From: Prevotella corporis DSM 18810 = JCM 8529 | GTDB taxonomy: Bacteria; Bacteroidota; Bacteroidia; Bacteroidales; Bacteroidaceae | Length of the DNA stretch: 64,000 bases | Reading direction: 5' to 3' | NCBI RefSeq assembly: GCF_000430525.1 | Contig: NZ_AUME01000009.1 | Location: 7,850 to 71,849, forward strand | Shown: positions 35,035-42,757 of the stretch, one piece after another | Numbering within the stretch: position 1 is the first letter of the stretch | How the letters are laid out: every line of letters begins with the position of its first letter | Position numbers and translations under genes: made by a program | Notes under the pieces: model-generated | Database searches by the model: none | Told to the model about the DNA's origin: nothing | What the model saw: the letters and a program-made list of their open reading frames with translations, nothing else

Positions 35035-36105
35035 ATGGATATGAAATTAGACTTACAGCCTTTAGGACTTCCTTGTGAGGAGAATCATCCACTGATTATT
35101 GCGGGACCTTGTTCTGCAGAAAGCGAATCGCAGGTGATGGATACTGCCCGACAACTGGCAGCAAAGGGATGCCGTATGTTCCGTGCCGGAGTTTGGAAAC
35201 CGCGCACTAAGCCTGGAGGTTTTGAAGGTCACGGAGAGAAAGCACTGCCGTGGATGAACCGAGTCAAAGTGGAGACAGGCATGCTCATCTCCACTGAGGT
35301 AGCGACTCCCGAACATGTAAAGCTGGCTTTGAAATATGGGATGGATATCCTTTGGGTGGGTGCGAGAACCTCAGCAAACCCGTTTGCCATGCAGGCGTTG
35401 GCCGACTCCTTGAAAGGTCTTGATTTACCTGTACTTGTCAAAAATCCCGTTAATCCCGACTTGGAACTGTGGATAGGAGCCTTGCAGCGTCTCAATCAAG
35501 CTGGCATCAAGCGGCTGGGAGCCATTCATCGAGGATTTTCGAGCTACGAAAAGAAGATTTATCGCAATCTCCCCATGTGGCAGATACCCATAGAATTGCG
35601 CCGTAGAATCCCAGATTTGCCCATCATCTGTGACCCCAGTCATATAGGAGGACGCCGCGATTTGATAGCTCCCCTTTGCCAGCAGGGATTGGATTTGGGC
35701 TTCGATGGTCTGATAGTTGAGAGCCATTGCAAGCCTGATGAGGCTTGGAGCGATGCCCGTCAACAGGTGACACCTGACTTTCTCGATGAGATTCTATCGT
35801 TGCTTGTGATTCGCGACAAGCATACAACGAGCGAAGAACTACACCAGCTGCGTTCGCAGATTGACGAAATGGACAACAGTATTATTGATATGTTAGCCCA
35901 ACGGTTTCTACTATGTCGGGAAATAGGGCGTTACAAGAAAGACCATAACATGACAGTGCTCCAGTCGGCCCGCTATAATGAAATTTTGAAGAAATTCGGA
36001 ACACAGGCCAGCCTTTGTGGCATGGATCCGGATTTCACAGCCCATCTCTTTGAGATAATCCACGAGGAAAGTATTCGCCAACAGCTGATTATAGTTAATC
36101 AGTAG
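35035..36105 (+). CDS. Bifunctional DAHP synthase / chorismate mutase
   Basis: A 356-residue fusion typical of Bacteroidetes. The N-terminal two thirds is a KDO8P-synthase-like (type I-beta) 3-deoxy-7-phosphoheptulonate synthase (LIIAGPCSAESESQVMDTA, FRAGVWKPRTKPGGFEGHG, PIICDPSHIGGRRDL). The C-terminal 90 residues are an AroQ chorismate mutase (LHQLRSQIDEMDNSIIDMLA, LCREIGRYKKDHNM). It joins the first step of aromatic amino acid synthesis to the branch step to prephenate, allowing feedback by prephenate in relatives. The frame is open to 34957, but homology begins at the methionines at 35035 or 35041. Other aromatic pathway genes are not adjacent. Confidence 0.94.
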   Translation: MDMKLDLQPLGLPCEENHPLIIAGPCSAESESQVMDTARQLAAKGCRMFRAGVWKPRTKPGGFEGHGEKALPWMNRVKVETGMLISTEVATPEHVKLALKYGMDILWVGARTSANPFAMQALADSLKGLDLPVLVKNPVNPDLELWIGALQRLNQAGIKRLGAIHRGFSSYEKKIYRNLPMWQIPIELRRRIPDLPIICDPSHIGGRRDLIAPLCQQGLDLGFDGLIVESHCKPDEAWSDARQQVTPDFLDEILSLLVIRDKHTTSEELHQLRSQIDEMDNSIIDMLAQRFLLCREIGRYKKDHNMTVLQSARYNEILKKFGTQASLCGMDPDFTAHLFEIIHEESIRQQLIIVNQ

Positions 36106-36186
36106 GGTTTGGGAGGACGGTGCTTTAACATTCATGAGAGGCAAGCTATTATTCATCAAAGTTTAATAAAAAAAGGAAACAGAAAC

Positions 36187-36420
36187 ATGAAAAGATGGCA
36201 GAAAATTATTGGCGCTCTCGTGCTTATGGCATTGGCCCTGTATGATTATTTTGTCTTGACATGGGCGAGGATTGGAGTAGCGACGATAAAAGGTTATCGA
36301 CTCACGGTTAGTAATATGCGCCAATATGCTTTGGAGAGAATTGACGAACTGGGGATAATCATTCTGGTAAACTTTCTTGTTGCACTTCTTTTGTTTATTT
36401 GTTTGTGGAGAAAGAAGTAG
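36187..36420 (+). CDS. Small membrane protein, unknown function
   Basis: A 77-residue protein with two membrane helices (IIGALVLMALALYDYFVL and LGIIILVNFLVALLLFICLW) joined by a short charged loop, both ends basic (MKRWQK; RKK). The earlier in-frame ATG at 36109 lies just behind the preceding stop and gives an uncharacteristic leader; the ATG at 36187 follows an A/G-rich AAAAAAGGAAAC tract. No family is recognised. Confidence 0.55.
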   Translation: MKRWQKIIGALVLMALALYDYFVLTWARIGVATIKGYRLTVSNMRQYALERIDELGIIILVNFLVALLLFICLWRKK

Positions 36421-36505
36421 CCAGGAAAAAGTGTTCTGTGTCCAAAATTTGAATCAAACTGAGTGACTTCCACCTTCAACAATCTGTCCTTGTAATTAAA
36501 TAATA

Positions 36506-37480
36506 ATGAAAGACCTACTTCTTCTTTTTCTCATCTTTCTGCCTCTCGGCCTTTGCGCTCAGGAACAGTTGCGAATTGTGGAGTGGAACGTGGAGAATCT
36601 CTTTGATGCTCGGCACGATTCGTTGAAGAACGACGGGGAATTCTTGCCTGACTCTCCACGCCATTGGACACGCACGAAGTATTGGGAAAAACTGAATAAA
36701 GTGGGGCAGGGACTGATTTCCTGTGGCGAGGATACTGACAGATGGCATCTTCCTGACCTGATTGGATTGTGCGAGGTGGAGAACGACAGCACGATGATAT
36801 ATCTGACGGAACGTTCGCTGCTACGCAAAGTACGCTATCAATATGTTATGACAAGCTCGTCAGATGAGCGCGGAATAGATGTGGCCTTGCTCTATTCGCC
36901 TTTTTCCTTCCGTTTTATCCATGCCGACACCATCAAGGTAATACCAATCAAGGAAATGAAGCCCACGAGAGATATCCTCCATGTGGCTGGTGAAGTGATG
37001 AACGGTGACACGCTGCATATCTTCCTTGTGCATGCGCCGAGCCGTTCGGGTGGTGAAATGGCATCACGCCCTTTCAGAATGCATGTTGCCGAGCGATTAT
37101 GCACTTCTATCGACTCTCTTCGCCAATGCTGTCCGATGGCGAAAATCATCGTGATGGGCGATTTCAACGATTATGCCGACGATGCTTCCTTGAGGAAAAT
37201 CTATGCGCACGGACTGTTCAATGTCTCCGCTATGGCGAAAGGACGAAACGGGGCCAAAGCCACTTACCGCTATCGGGGAGAGTGGGGGAGTCTGGACCAA
37301 ATATTATTGAGCGAAAACTTGTTGAAAAAGGTGTTGCGTTGCCGTATCAACGATGCAGACTTTCTCATCGAACAAGATGAGAAGTACGGCGGTGTGAAGC
37401 CCCGAAGGTTCTACAACGGTATGCGCTACAACAAGGGCTACAGCGACCATCTGCCGTTGGTGCTGGATGTTAGAATTTGA
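36506..37480 (+). CDS. Exported endonuclease/exonuclease/phosphatase family protein
   Basis: A 324-residue protein with a signal peptide (LLLLFLIFLPLGLCAQ) and an EEP fold. Visible motifs are VEWNVENLFD (metal-site Asn), DLIGLCEVEND (metal-binding Glu), VHAPSRSGGE, the VMGDFNDYADD catalytic Asp/Asn pair, WGSLDQILLS and, at the C-terminus, YSDHLPLVLDV with the catalytic His. Such secreted Bacteroidetes proteins are usually annotated as endonuclease/exonuclease/phosphatase; the substrate (nucleic acid, phospholipid or sugar phosphate) is not known. It is the last host gene before the integrated element. Confidence 0.9.
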   Translation: MKDLLLLFLIFLPLGLCAQEQLRIVEWNVENLFDARHDSLKNDGEFLPDSPRHWTRTKYWEKLNKVGQGLISCGEDTDRWHLPDLIGLCEVENDSTMIYLTERSLLRKVRYQYVMTSSSDERGIDVALLYSPFSFRFIHADTIKVIPIKEMKPTRDILHVAGEVMNGDTLHIFLVHAPSRSGGEMASRPFRMHVAERLCTSIDSLRQCCPMAKIIVMGDFNDYADDASLRKIYAHGLFNVSAMAKGRNGAKATYRYRGEWGSLDQILLSENLLKKVLRCRINDADFLIEQDEKYGGVKPRRFYNGMRYNKGYSDHLPLVLDVRI

Positions 37481-37534
37481 ATTCGCGGTATAAAGCTGAA
37501 CCGTCCATTTTTGCTTTTTTAGTAAATTTATTTG

Positions 37535-37544
37535 GCAAAGTTAC
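37535..37544 (-). other. Putative left attachment site (attL core) of the conjugative element
   Basis: GCAAAGTTAC is the reverse complement of GTAACTTTGC, matching the GTAnnTTTGC core at which CTnDOT-type integrases recombine. It lies between the last host gene and the integrase start at 37864. The same bases would be a promoter -7 element on the minus strand, so the match could be chance. Confidence 0.5.
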
Positions 37545-37740
37545 TACAAAAAAGTGAAATGCGGAAAGATATAGTGATAGAATTGAGTTACAAGGGTTTT
37601 GGTTGAAGTGGCGATAATCCGTGAAGCCATTACAATCCCTGCCGAAGCCAAATCCTGACGCCGCTACGTTACTTGTTCGTAACCATACCCGAAAATGCGA
37701 CAAACGGGTACGAATAGCGAAACAAGGCTCTAAGGAATAG

Positions 37741-37758
37741 TGAGTTATCCATAACTCA
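37741..37758. promoter_or_regulatory. Palindrome upstream of the integrase gene
   Basis: TGAGTTATCCATAACTCA is a perfect 8+8 palindrome with a two-base centre. Nearby is GTTAC-TTGTTC-GTAAC (about 37669-37684) and another GGTTACG at about 37773. These repeated elements between the end and the gene could be integrase arm-type sites or an operator; this is inference. Confidence 0.4.
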
Positions 37759-37863
37759 TGCGAAAAATCAGGTTACGGAAAAAGATTGCGCCGTTCCTCC
37801 CCGTTTTGCGTACCAACACCGGACTCTTCACCAACTAATTTTGAAACCCAAAAATTAAGGACA

Positions 37864-39099
37864 ATGAAGAGTACATTTTCAGTAATCTACTACCTCAAGC
37901 GTCAGGTAGTGAAAAAGGACGGGACAGTTCCCGTCATGGGACGCATCACGGTGGACGGCAGCCAGACACAGTTCAGCTGCAAACTGACTGTCGATCCGAA
38001 ACTGTGGGACACCAAAGGTGGACGTGTCACGGGCAGAAGCACGGCGGCACTCGAAACGAACCGTATGCTTGACAAGATGCGGGTACGCATCAACAGGCAT
38101 TATCAGGAAATCATGGAGCGTGACAACTTCGTCACGGCGGAGAAGGTGAAGAACGCCTTTCTCGGACTGGAACACCGCTACCACACGCTGATGCAGGTGT
38201 TCCGCCAGCACAACGAGGACTACGAGAAGCAGGTGGAGGCAGGCATGAAAGCCAAAGGCACGCTGCTGAAGTACCGCACCGTTTACAAGCACATGCAAGA
38301 GTTCCTCGACATCCGCTACCATGTGAAGGACATCGCCCTAAAAGAGCTTACCCCGGCTTTCATCTCCGACTTCGAGATGTTCCTGCGCACGGACAAGCAC
38401 TGCTGCACCAATACCGTGTGGCTGTACGTCTGCCCGTTACGGACGATGGTATTCATCGCCATCAACAACGAGTGGCTGACGCGCGACCCGTTCCGCGAGT
38501 ATGAAATCAAGAAGGAGGAAACAACACGCAGTTTCCTGACCAAAGATGAGATCCGCCTGCTGATGGAGGGGAAACTGAAAAACGCCAAACAGGAATTGTA
38601 CCGCGACCTCTACCTGTTCTGCGCCTTCACGGGGCTGTCGTTCGCGGATATGCGCAACCTTACGGAAGAGAATATCCGCACCTACTTCGACGAACACGAG
38701 TGGATAAACATCAACCGCCAGAAAACGGGCGTGGTGTCCAACATCCGCCTGCTCGACATCGCCAACCGCATAATCGGCAAATACCGGGGACTGTGCGGGG
38801 ACGGCAGGATATTTCCCGTTCCGCATTATAACACGTGCCTTGCCGGTATCCGTGCCGTCGCCAAGCGTTGCGGCATCACCAAGCATATCACGTGGCATCA
38901 GAGCCGCCACACGGCAGCCACGACGATATTCCTCTCCAACGGTGTTCCCATCGAAACGGTCAGCTCCATGCTCGGACACAAGAGCATAAAGACGACGCAG
39001 ATTTACGCAAAGATAACCAAAGAGAAGCTCAATCAGGACATGGAGAACCTTGCCGCAAGATTGAACGGCGTCGAGGAATTTGCAGGTTGCACCATCTAA
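37864..39099 (+). CDS. int: Tyrosine recombinase of the element (IntDOT-like)
   Basis: A 411-residue integrase, the same length as CTnDOT IntDOT. It has an N-terminal arm-binding domain (YYLKRQVVKKDGTVPVMGRI), a SAM-like core-binding domain (TLLKYRTVYKHMQEFLDI) and a catalytic domain. In the catalytic domain the usual first Arg position reads Ser (CAFTGLSFADMRNL), as reported for IntDOT, while HQSRHTAAT, LGHKSIKTTQIYAKI and the nucleophilic Tyr are present. The frame reaches 37786, but the family start is the ATG at 37864. It would excise and integrate the element; the downstream gene follows after 11 bases. Confidence 0.93.
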   Translation: MKSTFSVIYYLKRQVVKKDGTVPVMGRITVDGSQTQFSCKLTVDPKLWDTKGGRVTGRSTAALETNRMLDKMRVRINRHYQEIMERDNFVTAEKVKNAFLGLEHRYHTLMQVFRQHNEDYEKQVEAGMKAKGTLLKYRTVYKHMQEFLDIRYHVKDIALKELTPAFISDFEMFLRTDKHCCTNTVWLYVCPLRTMVFIAINNEWLTRDPFREYEIKKEETTRSFLTKDEIRLLMEGKLKNAKQELYRDLYLFCAFTGLSFADMRNLTEENIRTYFDEHEWININRQKTGVVSNIRLLDIANRIIGKYRGLCGDGRIFPVPHYNTCLAGIRAVAKRCGITKHITWHQSRHTAATTIFLSNGVPIETVSSMLGHKSIKTTQIYAKITKEKLNQDMENLAARLNGVEEFAGCTI

Positions 39100-39110
39100 A
39101 AAGAAAAGCC

Positions 39111-39473
39111 ATGAAACGTGACACAATCATCATCGAGGACAAGGCAGTCAGCGTAACCGGTAACGACGTGTGGATGACCGCCACCGAAATAGCCGGATTG
39201 TTCCATACGACCGTCCCGGCAGTGAACGCCGCCATCAGAGCCGTCCGCAAGTCGGACGTGCTGAACGACTACGAGGTGTGCCGCTACATGCAGCTTGAAA
39301 ACGGGCTGCACGCGGACGTGTACGCCCTTGAAATCATCATCCCGGTCGCTTTCAGGGTGAATACCTACAACACCCACCTGTTCCGCACATGGCTGGTGGG
39401 AAAGGCACTCTCACAAGAGAAACGGCAGACATACGTGATGTTCATACAGAACGGAAAAGCCGGGTATTGCTGA
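39111..39473 (+). CDS. Small DNA-binding-like protein downstream of int
   Basis: A 120-residue protein that begins after an 11-base gap from int. The segment DVWMTATEIAGLFHTTVPAVNAAIRAV looks like a helix-turn-helix of the RhuM/KilA-N kind, where the query is followed by a substrate-like strand region (YALEIIIPVAFRVN) and FRTWLVGKAL. Relatives occur next to integrases in Bacteroidales elements. The role is unknown; it could regulate int or accompany excision. The gene ends just before a strong hairpin terminator. Confidence 0.65.
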   Translation: MKRDTIIIEDKAVSVTGNDVWMTATEIAGLFHTTVPAVNAAIRAVRKSDVLNDYEVCRYMQLENGLHADVYALEIIIPVAFRVNTYNTHLFRTWLVGKALSQEKRQTYVMFIQNGKAGYC

Positions 39474-39497
39474 TTGCACATACCCCATAAGACAAGT

Positions 39498-39536
39498 AAA
39501 CGGGTAGCACCACAAAAGGTGTCACCCGTTTACTTT
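39498..39536. terminator. Bidirectional terminator after the int operon
   Basis: AAACGGGT-AG-CACC pairs with GGTG-TC-ACCCGTTT across a six-base loop (two internal mismatches), followed by TACTTTTT. It separates the convergent int operon and the minus-strand HTH genes. Confidence 0.75.
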
Positions 39537-39550
39537 TTCATGAAACCGCC

Positions 39551-39856
39551 TCACTCCAGCGGCTTGCGGTAGTTCGCTTCCAGTACCCCGCGCAGCCCCG
39601 TTTCCGGGTAAAGCACCTTCCCTCCCAAAAGTATGAAGGGCAACACGCGGTTGTTGCGGTATTCCTGCAAGGTGCGCCGGCTCACACGGAGCAGTTCCGA
39701 CACCTCGCCGTCCGTCAGGTAACGTTCCCCGTCCAGCGGAGGACGGTAGCTTTCCAGAAATGCGGACAGCCATTTCGAGCCTTTGCGCATATCCTGCACC
39801 ACAGAGGCTATCGGCTCGTCTTCCATCGTAAAAACATCGTTGTTCTCGTTCATCAT
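39551..39856 (-). CDS. Helix-turn-helix (excisionase-type) protein
   Basis: A 101-residue protein, second of two minus-strand HTH genes. The C-terminal half carries a MerR/excisionase-type winged HTH (LTDGEVSELLRVSRRTLQEYRNN, then LPFILLGGKVLYPETG). The N-terminal part is acidic. The frame reaches back to 39919, overlapping the upstream gene, but the ATG at 39856 (or 39853) after a GAAGTT tract is more plausible. Such proteins are common in CTnDOT-type excision regions. Confidence 0.7.
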   Translation of the reverse strand: MMNENNDVFTMEDEPIASVVQDMRKGSKWLSAFLESYRPPLDGERYLTDGEVSELLRVSRRTLQEYRNNRVLPFILLGGKVLYPETGLRGVLEANYRKPLE

Positions 39857-39887
39857 AACTTCGGATTCAGTGGGTGAATAAATCAAA

Positions 39888-40187
39888 TCATCTGCCGTGC
39901 GGATAGAGCGTGCCGACAAGCGGTATCAGCCGCTTCACCTCCTCTGGCTTGTAATAGAACCTGCGGTTTATCTGCGAGTAGCCGATAAGCCGCCTGTCAC
40001 GCAGCGTCTGCAACGTGCGCGGGCTTATTCTCAACTGCCCGCAGACCTCCTCGCCCGTGAGCCATCTTTCCATGCGCCCCGTGTCGCTTTTGCGCCTCAG
40101 GGCGGCGACCTTCTCCGAGAGTGCGCCGAATGCCGCCACCATCATCTCGAAAGTCTTTTTCTCGATAGATACTATTTCCATATTCAT
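39888..40187 (-). CDS. Helix-turn-helix (excisionase-type) protein
   Basis: A 99-residue protein with a helical N-terminus (IVSIEKKTFEMMVAAFGALSEKV in part) and a MerR/excisionase-type HTH (LTGEEVCGQLRISPRTLQTLRDR, then GYSQINRRFYYKPEEVKRLI). It is the same architecture as its neighbours at 39551, 40389 and 40755, so this element has four related small HTH proteins in two divergent pairs. Start chosen at the ATG 40187 (40181 also possible); the promoter element TACCTTTGC lies 17 bases upstream. Confidence 0.75.
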   Translation of the reverse strand: MNMEIVSIEKKTFEMMVAAFGALSEKVAALRRKSDTGRMERWLTGEEVCGQLRISPRTLQTLRDRRLIGYSQINRRFYYKPEEVKRLIPLVGTLYPHGR

Positions 40188-40204
40188 GTCATTTAGAGTT
40201 TGCC

Positions 40205-40213
40205 GCAAAGGTA
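40205..40213 (-). promoter_or_regulatory. Promoter -7 element of the minus-strand HTH pair
   Basis: TACCTTTGC on the minus strand, 17 bases before the ATG at 40187. Confidence 0.6.
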
Positions 40214-40305
40214 ACGAAACGGCATACAAGACGTATCGTTTTCCGCTGAAAGGCTGCCTGTTGCGCCGTTTGACCGGGTTACGGAGCCATCTTCCGCAAA
40301 AATCT

Positions 40306-40320
40306 TACGTGAGTCACGTA
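40306..40320. promoter_or_regulatory. Perfect palindrome upstream of the excision operon
   Basis: TACGTGA-G-TCACGTA, a 7+7 inverted repeat with a one-base centre, lies between the divergent HTH gene pairs, 68 bases before the ATG at 40389. In CTnDOT the RteC activator binds inverted half-sites upstream of the excision operon promoter, so this is a candidate RteC operator. Confidence 0.45.
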
Positions 40321-40388
40321 GTGAGTTGTTAAAGCCCCTTTTGTTTATTGCCGAATTTTGTCGCAGAAACAAAAAGAAAGGACTGAAC

Positions 40389-40751
40389 ATGAAAGTGATA
40401 ACAATGGAAAGTTCCGCCTACAAGGAGATGATGGCGCAGATTGCGAACATCGCAGGGTACATCCGCGAGGCAAGGGACGAGAAGAAACGGAAGCGGGAAA
40501 CCGAAGACAAGCTGCTTGACACGGCACAGGCGGCGAAGATGCTCAACGTGAGCAAGCGCACCATGCAGCGTATGCGCACCGACCACCGTATCGAGTATGT
40601 GGTGGTACGCGGAAGCTGCCGCTACCGCCTTTCCGAGATACTGCGGCTATTGGAGGACAACACAGTAAGGAACGAGGAAGGGACAATAGACACCCTGTTC
40701 CACAACCACACGCTGCGCACGGGCGGCAAACCAAAAGGAAGGAGGACATAG
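40389..40751 (+). CDS. Xis2c-like excision HTH protein
   Basis: A 120-residue basic protein with a helical N-terminus (SSAYKEMMAQIANIAGYI) and an excisionase-type HTH (LLDTAQAAKMLNVSKRTMQRMRT, VVRGSCRYRLSEILRLL). By position (first gene of the excision operon, before the second HTH gene and exc) and size it corresponds to Xis2c of CTnDOT, an excision factor that also activates transfer genes. The reading frame begins at 40326, but the ATG at 40389 is the likely start. Confidence 0.8.
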   Translation: MKVITMESSAYKEMMAQIANIAGYIREARDEKKRKRETEDKLLDTAQAAKMLNVSKRTMQRMRTDHRIEYVVVRGSCRYRLSEILRLLEDNTVRNEEGTIDTLFHNHTLRTGGKPKGRRT

Positions 40752-40754
40752 GTC

Positions 40755-41105
40755 ATGGAACTGCTCACACGAAACAACTTCGAGGGCTGGATGCAGAAGC
40801 TGATGGAACGGCTCGACCGTCAGGACGAACTGCTGCTGGCGATGAAGGCTGAGGGGAAACAGCCCACTATCACGGAAAGCATCCGCCTTTTCGACAATCA
40901 GGATTTGTGCATGTTGCTCCAGATAAGCAAACGCACCCTCCAACGCTACCGCAGCGTAGGCGCATTGCCCTACAAGACGCTGGGCAAGAAGACCTATTAC
41001 AGCGAGGAGGACGTGCTGACATTCCTTTCCAACCATATCAAGGACTTCAAAAAGGAAGATATAGCCTTCTACAAGGCTCGTATCCATAATTTCTTTCATA
41101 AATAA
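40755..41105 (+). CDS. Xis2d-like excision HTH protein
   Basis: A 116-residue protein with an N-terminal helix (FEGWMQKLMERLDRQDELLL) and an excisionase-type HTH (LFDNQDLCMLLQISKRTLQRYRS, then YKTLGKKTYYSEEDVLTFL). It starts three bases after the Xis2c-like gene. In CTnDOT the second excision protein Xis2d occupies this position. It is followed after 20 bases by the Orf3-like gene. Confidence 0.8.
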   Translation: MELLTRNNFEGWMQKLMERLDRQDELLLAMKAEGKQPTITESIRLFDNQDLCMLLQISKRTLQRYRSVGALPYKTLGKKTYYSEEDVLTFLSNHIKDFKKEDIAFYKARIHNFFHK

Positions 41106-41125
41106 CCCATTAAAACATTTTTCAG

Positions 41126-42697
41126 ATGGCAAAGAAAAAAGACGAAAAGGACGTGCTGGTAGTCCGTGACGAGAAGACAGGCGAGATCAGCGTGGTAGCC
41201 GGGCTGAACGCGGACGGCACACCCAAGCGCACCCCCGCAAAAGCGGAGAACGCGCAGAGTTTCCTGCAATTCGACCGACATGGCGACGTGCTGGACAACT
41301 TCTTCAAGAACTTCTTCCGGCAGTGCAAGGAACCCAGCCGCTTCGGTTTCTACCGCATTGCGGCAGACCAAGCTGAAAATCTCTTAGAGGTGATGAAGCA
41401 ACTGCTGAAAGACCCCGAAGCGAACAAGGAGCTGCTCGCCCCTCACAAGGTGGACACCTCCGACTATGAGAAGAAGGTGCAGGAAGAGATGGCAGCACAA
41501 CAGACAGAGAAACAAGAACCTCAAAAACAGGAGAACATGGAACAACGGAAAGAACAGCAACAGGACAAATCCGAACAGATGCAGGGCAAACGTGGCTACC
41601 AGCCCATCGACGAGAGTAAAATCAACTGGCAGGAGCTGGAGGACAGATGGGGCGTAAAGCGGGACAACCTTGAAAAGTCCGGCGACCTTACGAAGATGCT
41701 CAACTATGGCAAGTCCGACTTGGTAAAGGTCAAACCGACCTTCGGCGGCGAATCATTCGAGCTGGACGCCCGCCTCTCCTTCAAGAAGGACGGTGAGGGA
41801 AACATCAGCCTCGTGCCGCACTTCATCCGCAAGGAGCAGAAGCTGGATGAGTACAAGGAACACAAATTCTCCGACAATGACCGGAAGAACCTCCGCGAAA
41901 CGGGCAATCTCGGTAGGGTCGTGGACATTGTGGACAGGGAAACGGGCGAGATCATCCCCTCCTACATCAGCATCGACCGCAAGACGAATGAAATCACGGA
42001 CATTCCGGCAAGCAGGGTGCGCATCCCGGAGCGCATCGGCAAGACGGAAATCACCACGCAGGAGCGGGACATGCTCCGCGCCGGACTGCCCGTACGCGAC
42101 AAGCTCATCGAGCGCAACGACGGCAGAAAGTTCGTCACCACCCTGCAAGTGAACGTGGAGCAGCGCGGCGTGGAGTTCGTGCCGGGAACCGGCAAGTCGC
42201 CCCGTACCGCACAGACACAGGAAACCAAAGGCGACACATCGAAAAGTCAGGCGCAGGGCGGGGAAAATGCCGCACAGACCAAGAAGGAGCAACGCCGCAA
42301 CACGTGGACGAACGAGGACGGCAGCATCCGCCCCATCAGCAAATGGAGCGGCGTGAGCTTCACCGACCAGCAGAAAGCCGACTATGTGGCGGGTAAAGCC
42401 GTGAAGCTGGAGAACGTGACCGACAAGCAGGGCTTCCATGCCACGATGTATATCAAGTTCAACCCGGAGAAGGGACGCCCGTACCGCTACGACACGAACC
42501 CTGACAATGCACAGCAGGTTGCTCCGTCCAACGAGAGCCGCACGCAGGTGGCGGTGAACAACGATGGCAAGACCAACGAGGCTACAAAGAATCTGAGAGA
42601 GCCGTTGCAGAAAGGTCAGACCAACCCGAAGGACGCCCGCCAGCAACAGCAGCAGGAGAAGCCGCAGAAGAAAACGGGCAAGGGCATGAAAATGTAA
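41126..42697 (+). CDS. Orf3-like protein (DUF3945/DUF4099)
   Basis: A 523-residue protein of the excision operon. It has a basic N-terminus, a Gln/Glu-rich linker (about 115-150), a DUF4099-like region (GYQPIDESKINWQELEDRWG) and a C-terminal DUF3945-type repeat region (IPASRVRIPERIGKTEI; GVSFTDQQKADYVAGKAVKL), then a low-complexity tail. In CTnDOT, orf3 lies between xis2d and exc and was reported as dispensable for excision. No catalytic motif is seen, and the function is unknown. Confidence 0.82.
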   Translation: MAKKKDEKDVLVVRDEKTGEISVVAGLNADGTPKRTPAKAENAQSFLQFDRHGDVLDNFFKNFFRQCKEPSRFGFYRIAADQAENLLEVMKQLLKDPEANKELLAPHKVDTSDYEKKVQEEMAAQQTEKQEPQKQENMEQRKEQQQDKSEQMQGKRGYQPIDESKINWQELEDRWGVKRDNLEKSGDLTKMLNYGKSDLVKVKPTFGGESFELDARLSFKKDGEGNISLVPHFIRKEQKLDEYKEHKFSDNDRKNLRETGNLGRVVDIVDRETGEIIPSYISIDRKTNEITDIPASRVRIPERIGKTEITTQERDMLRAGLPVRDKLIERNDGRKFVTTLQVNVEQRGVEFVPGTGKSPRTAQTQETKGDTSKSQAQGGENAAQTKKEQRRNTWTNEDGSIRPISKWSGVSFTDQQKADYVAGKAVKLENVTDKQGFHATMYIKFNPEKGRPYRYDTNPDNAQQVAPSNESRTQVAVNNDGKTNEATKNLREPLQKGQTNPKDARQQQQQEKPQKKTGKGMKM

Positions 42698-42757
42698 TCC
42701 CGTGTCCGCCACTGAATCCAAAATAAAATCCAAAGTATCAACAAAAAAGAAGAAGAC

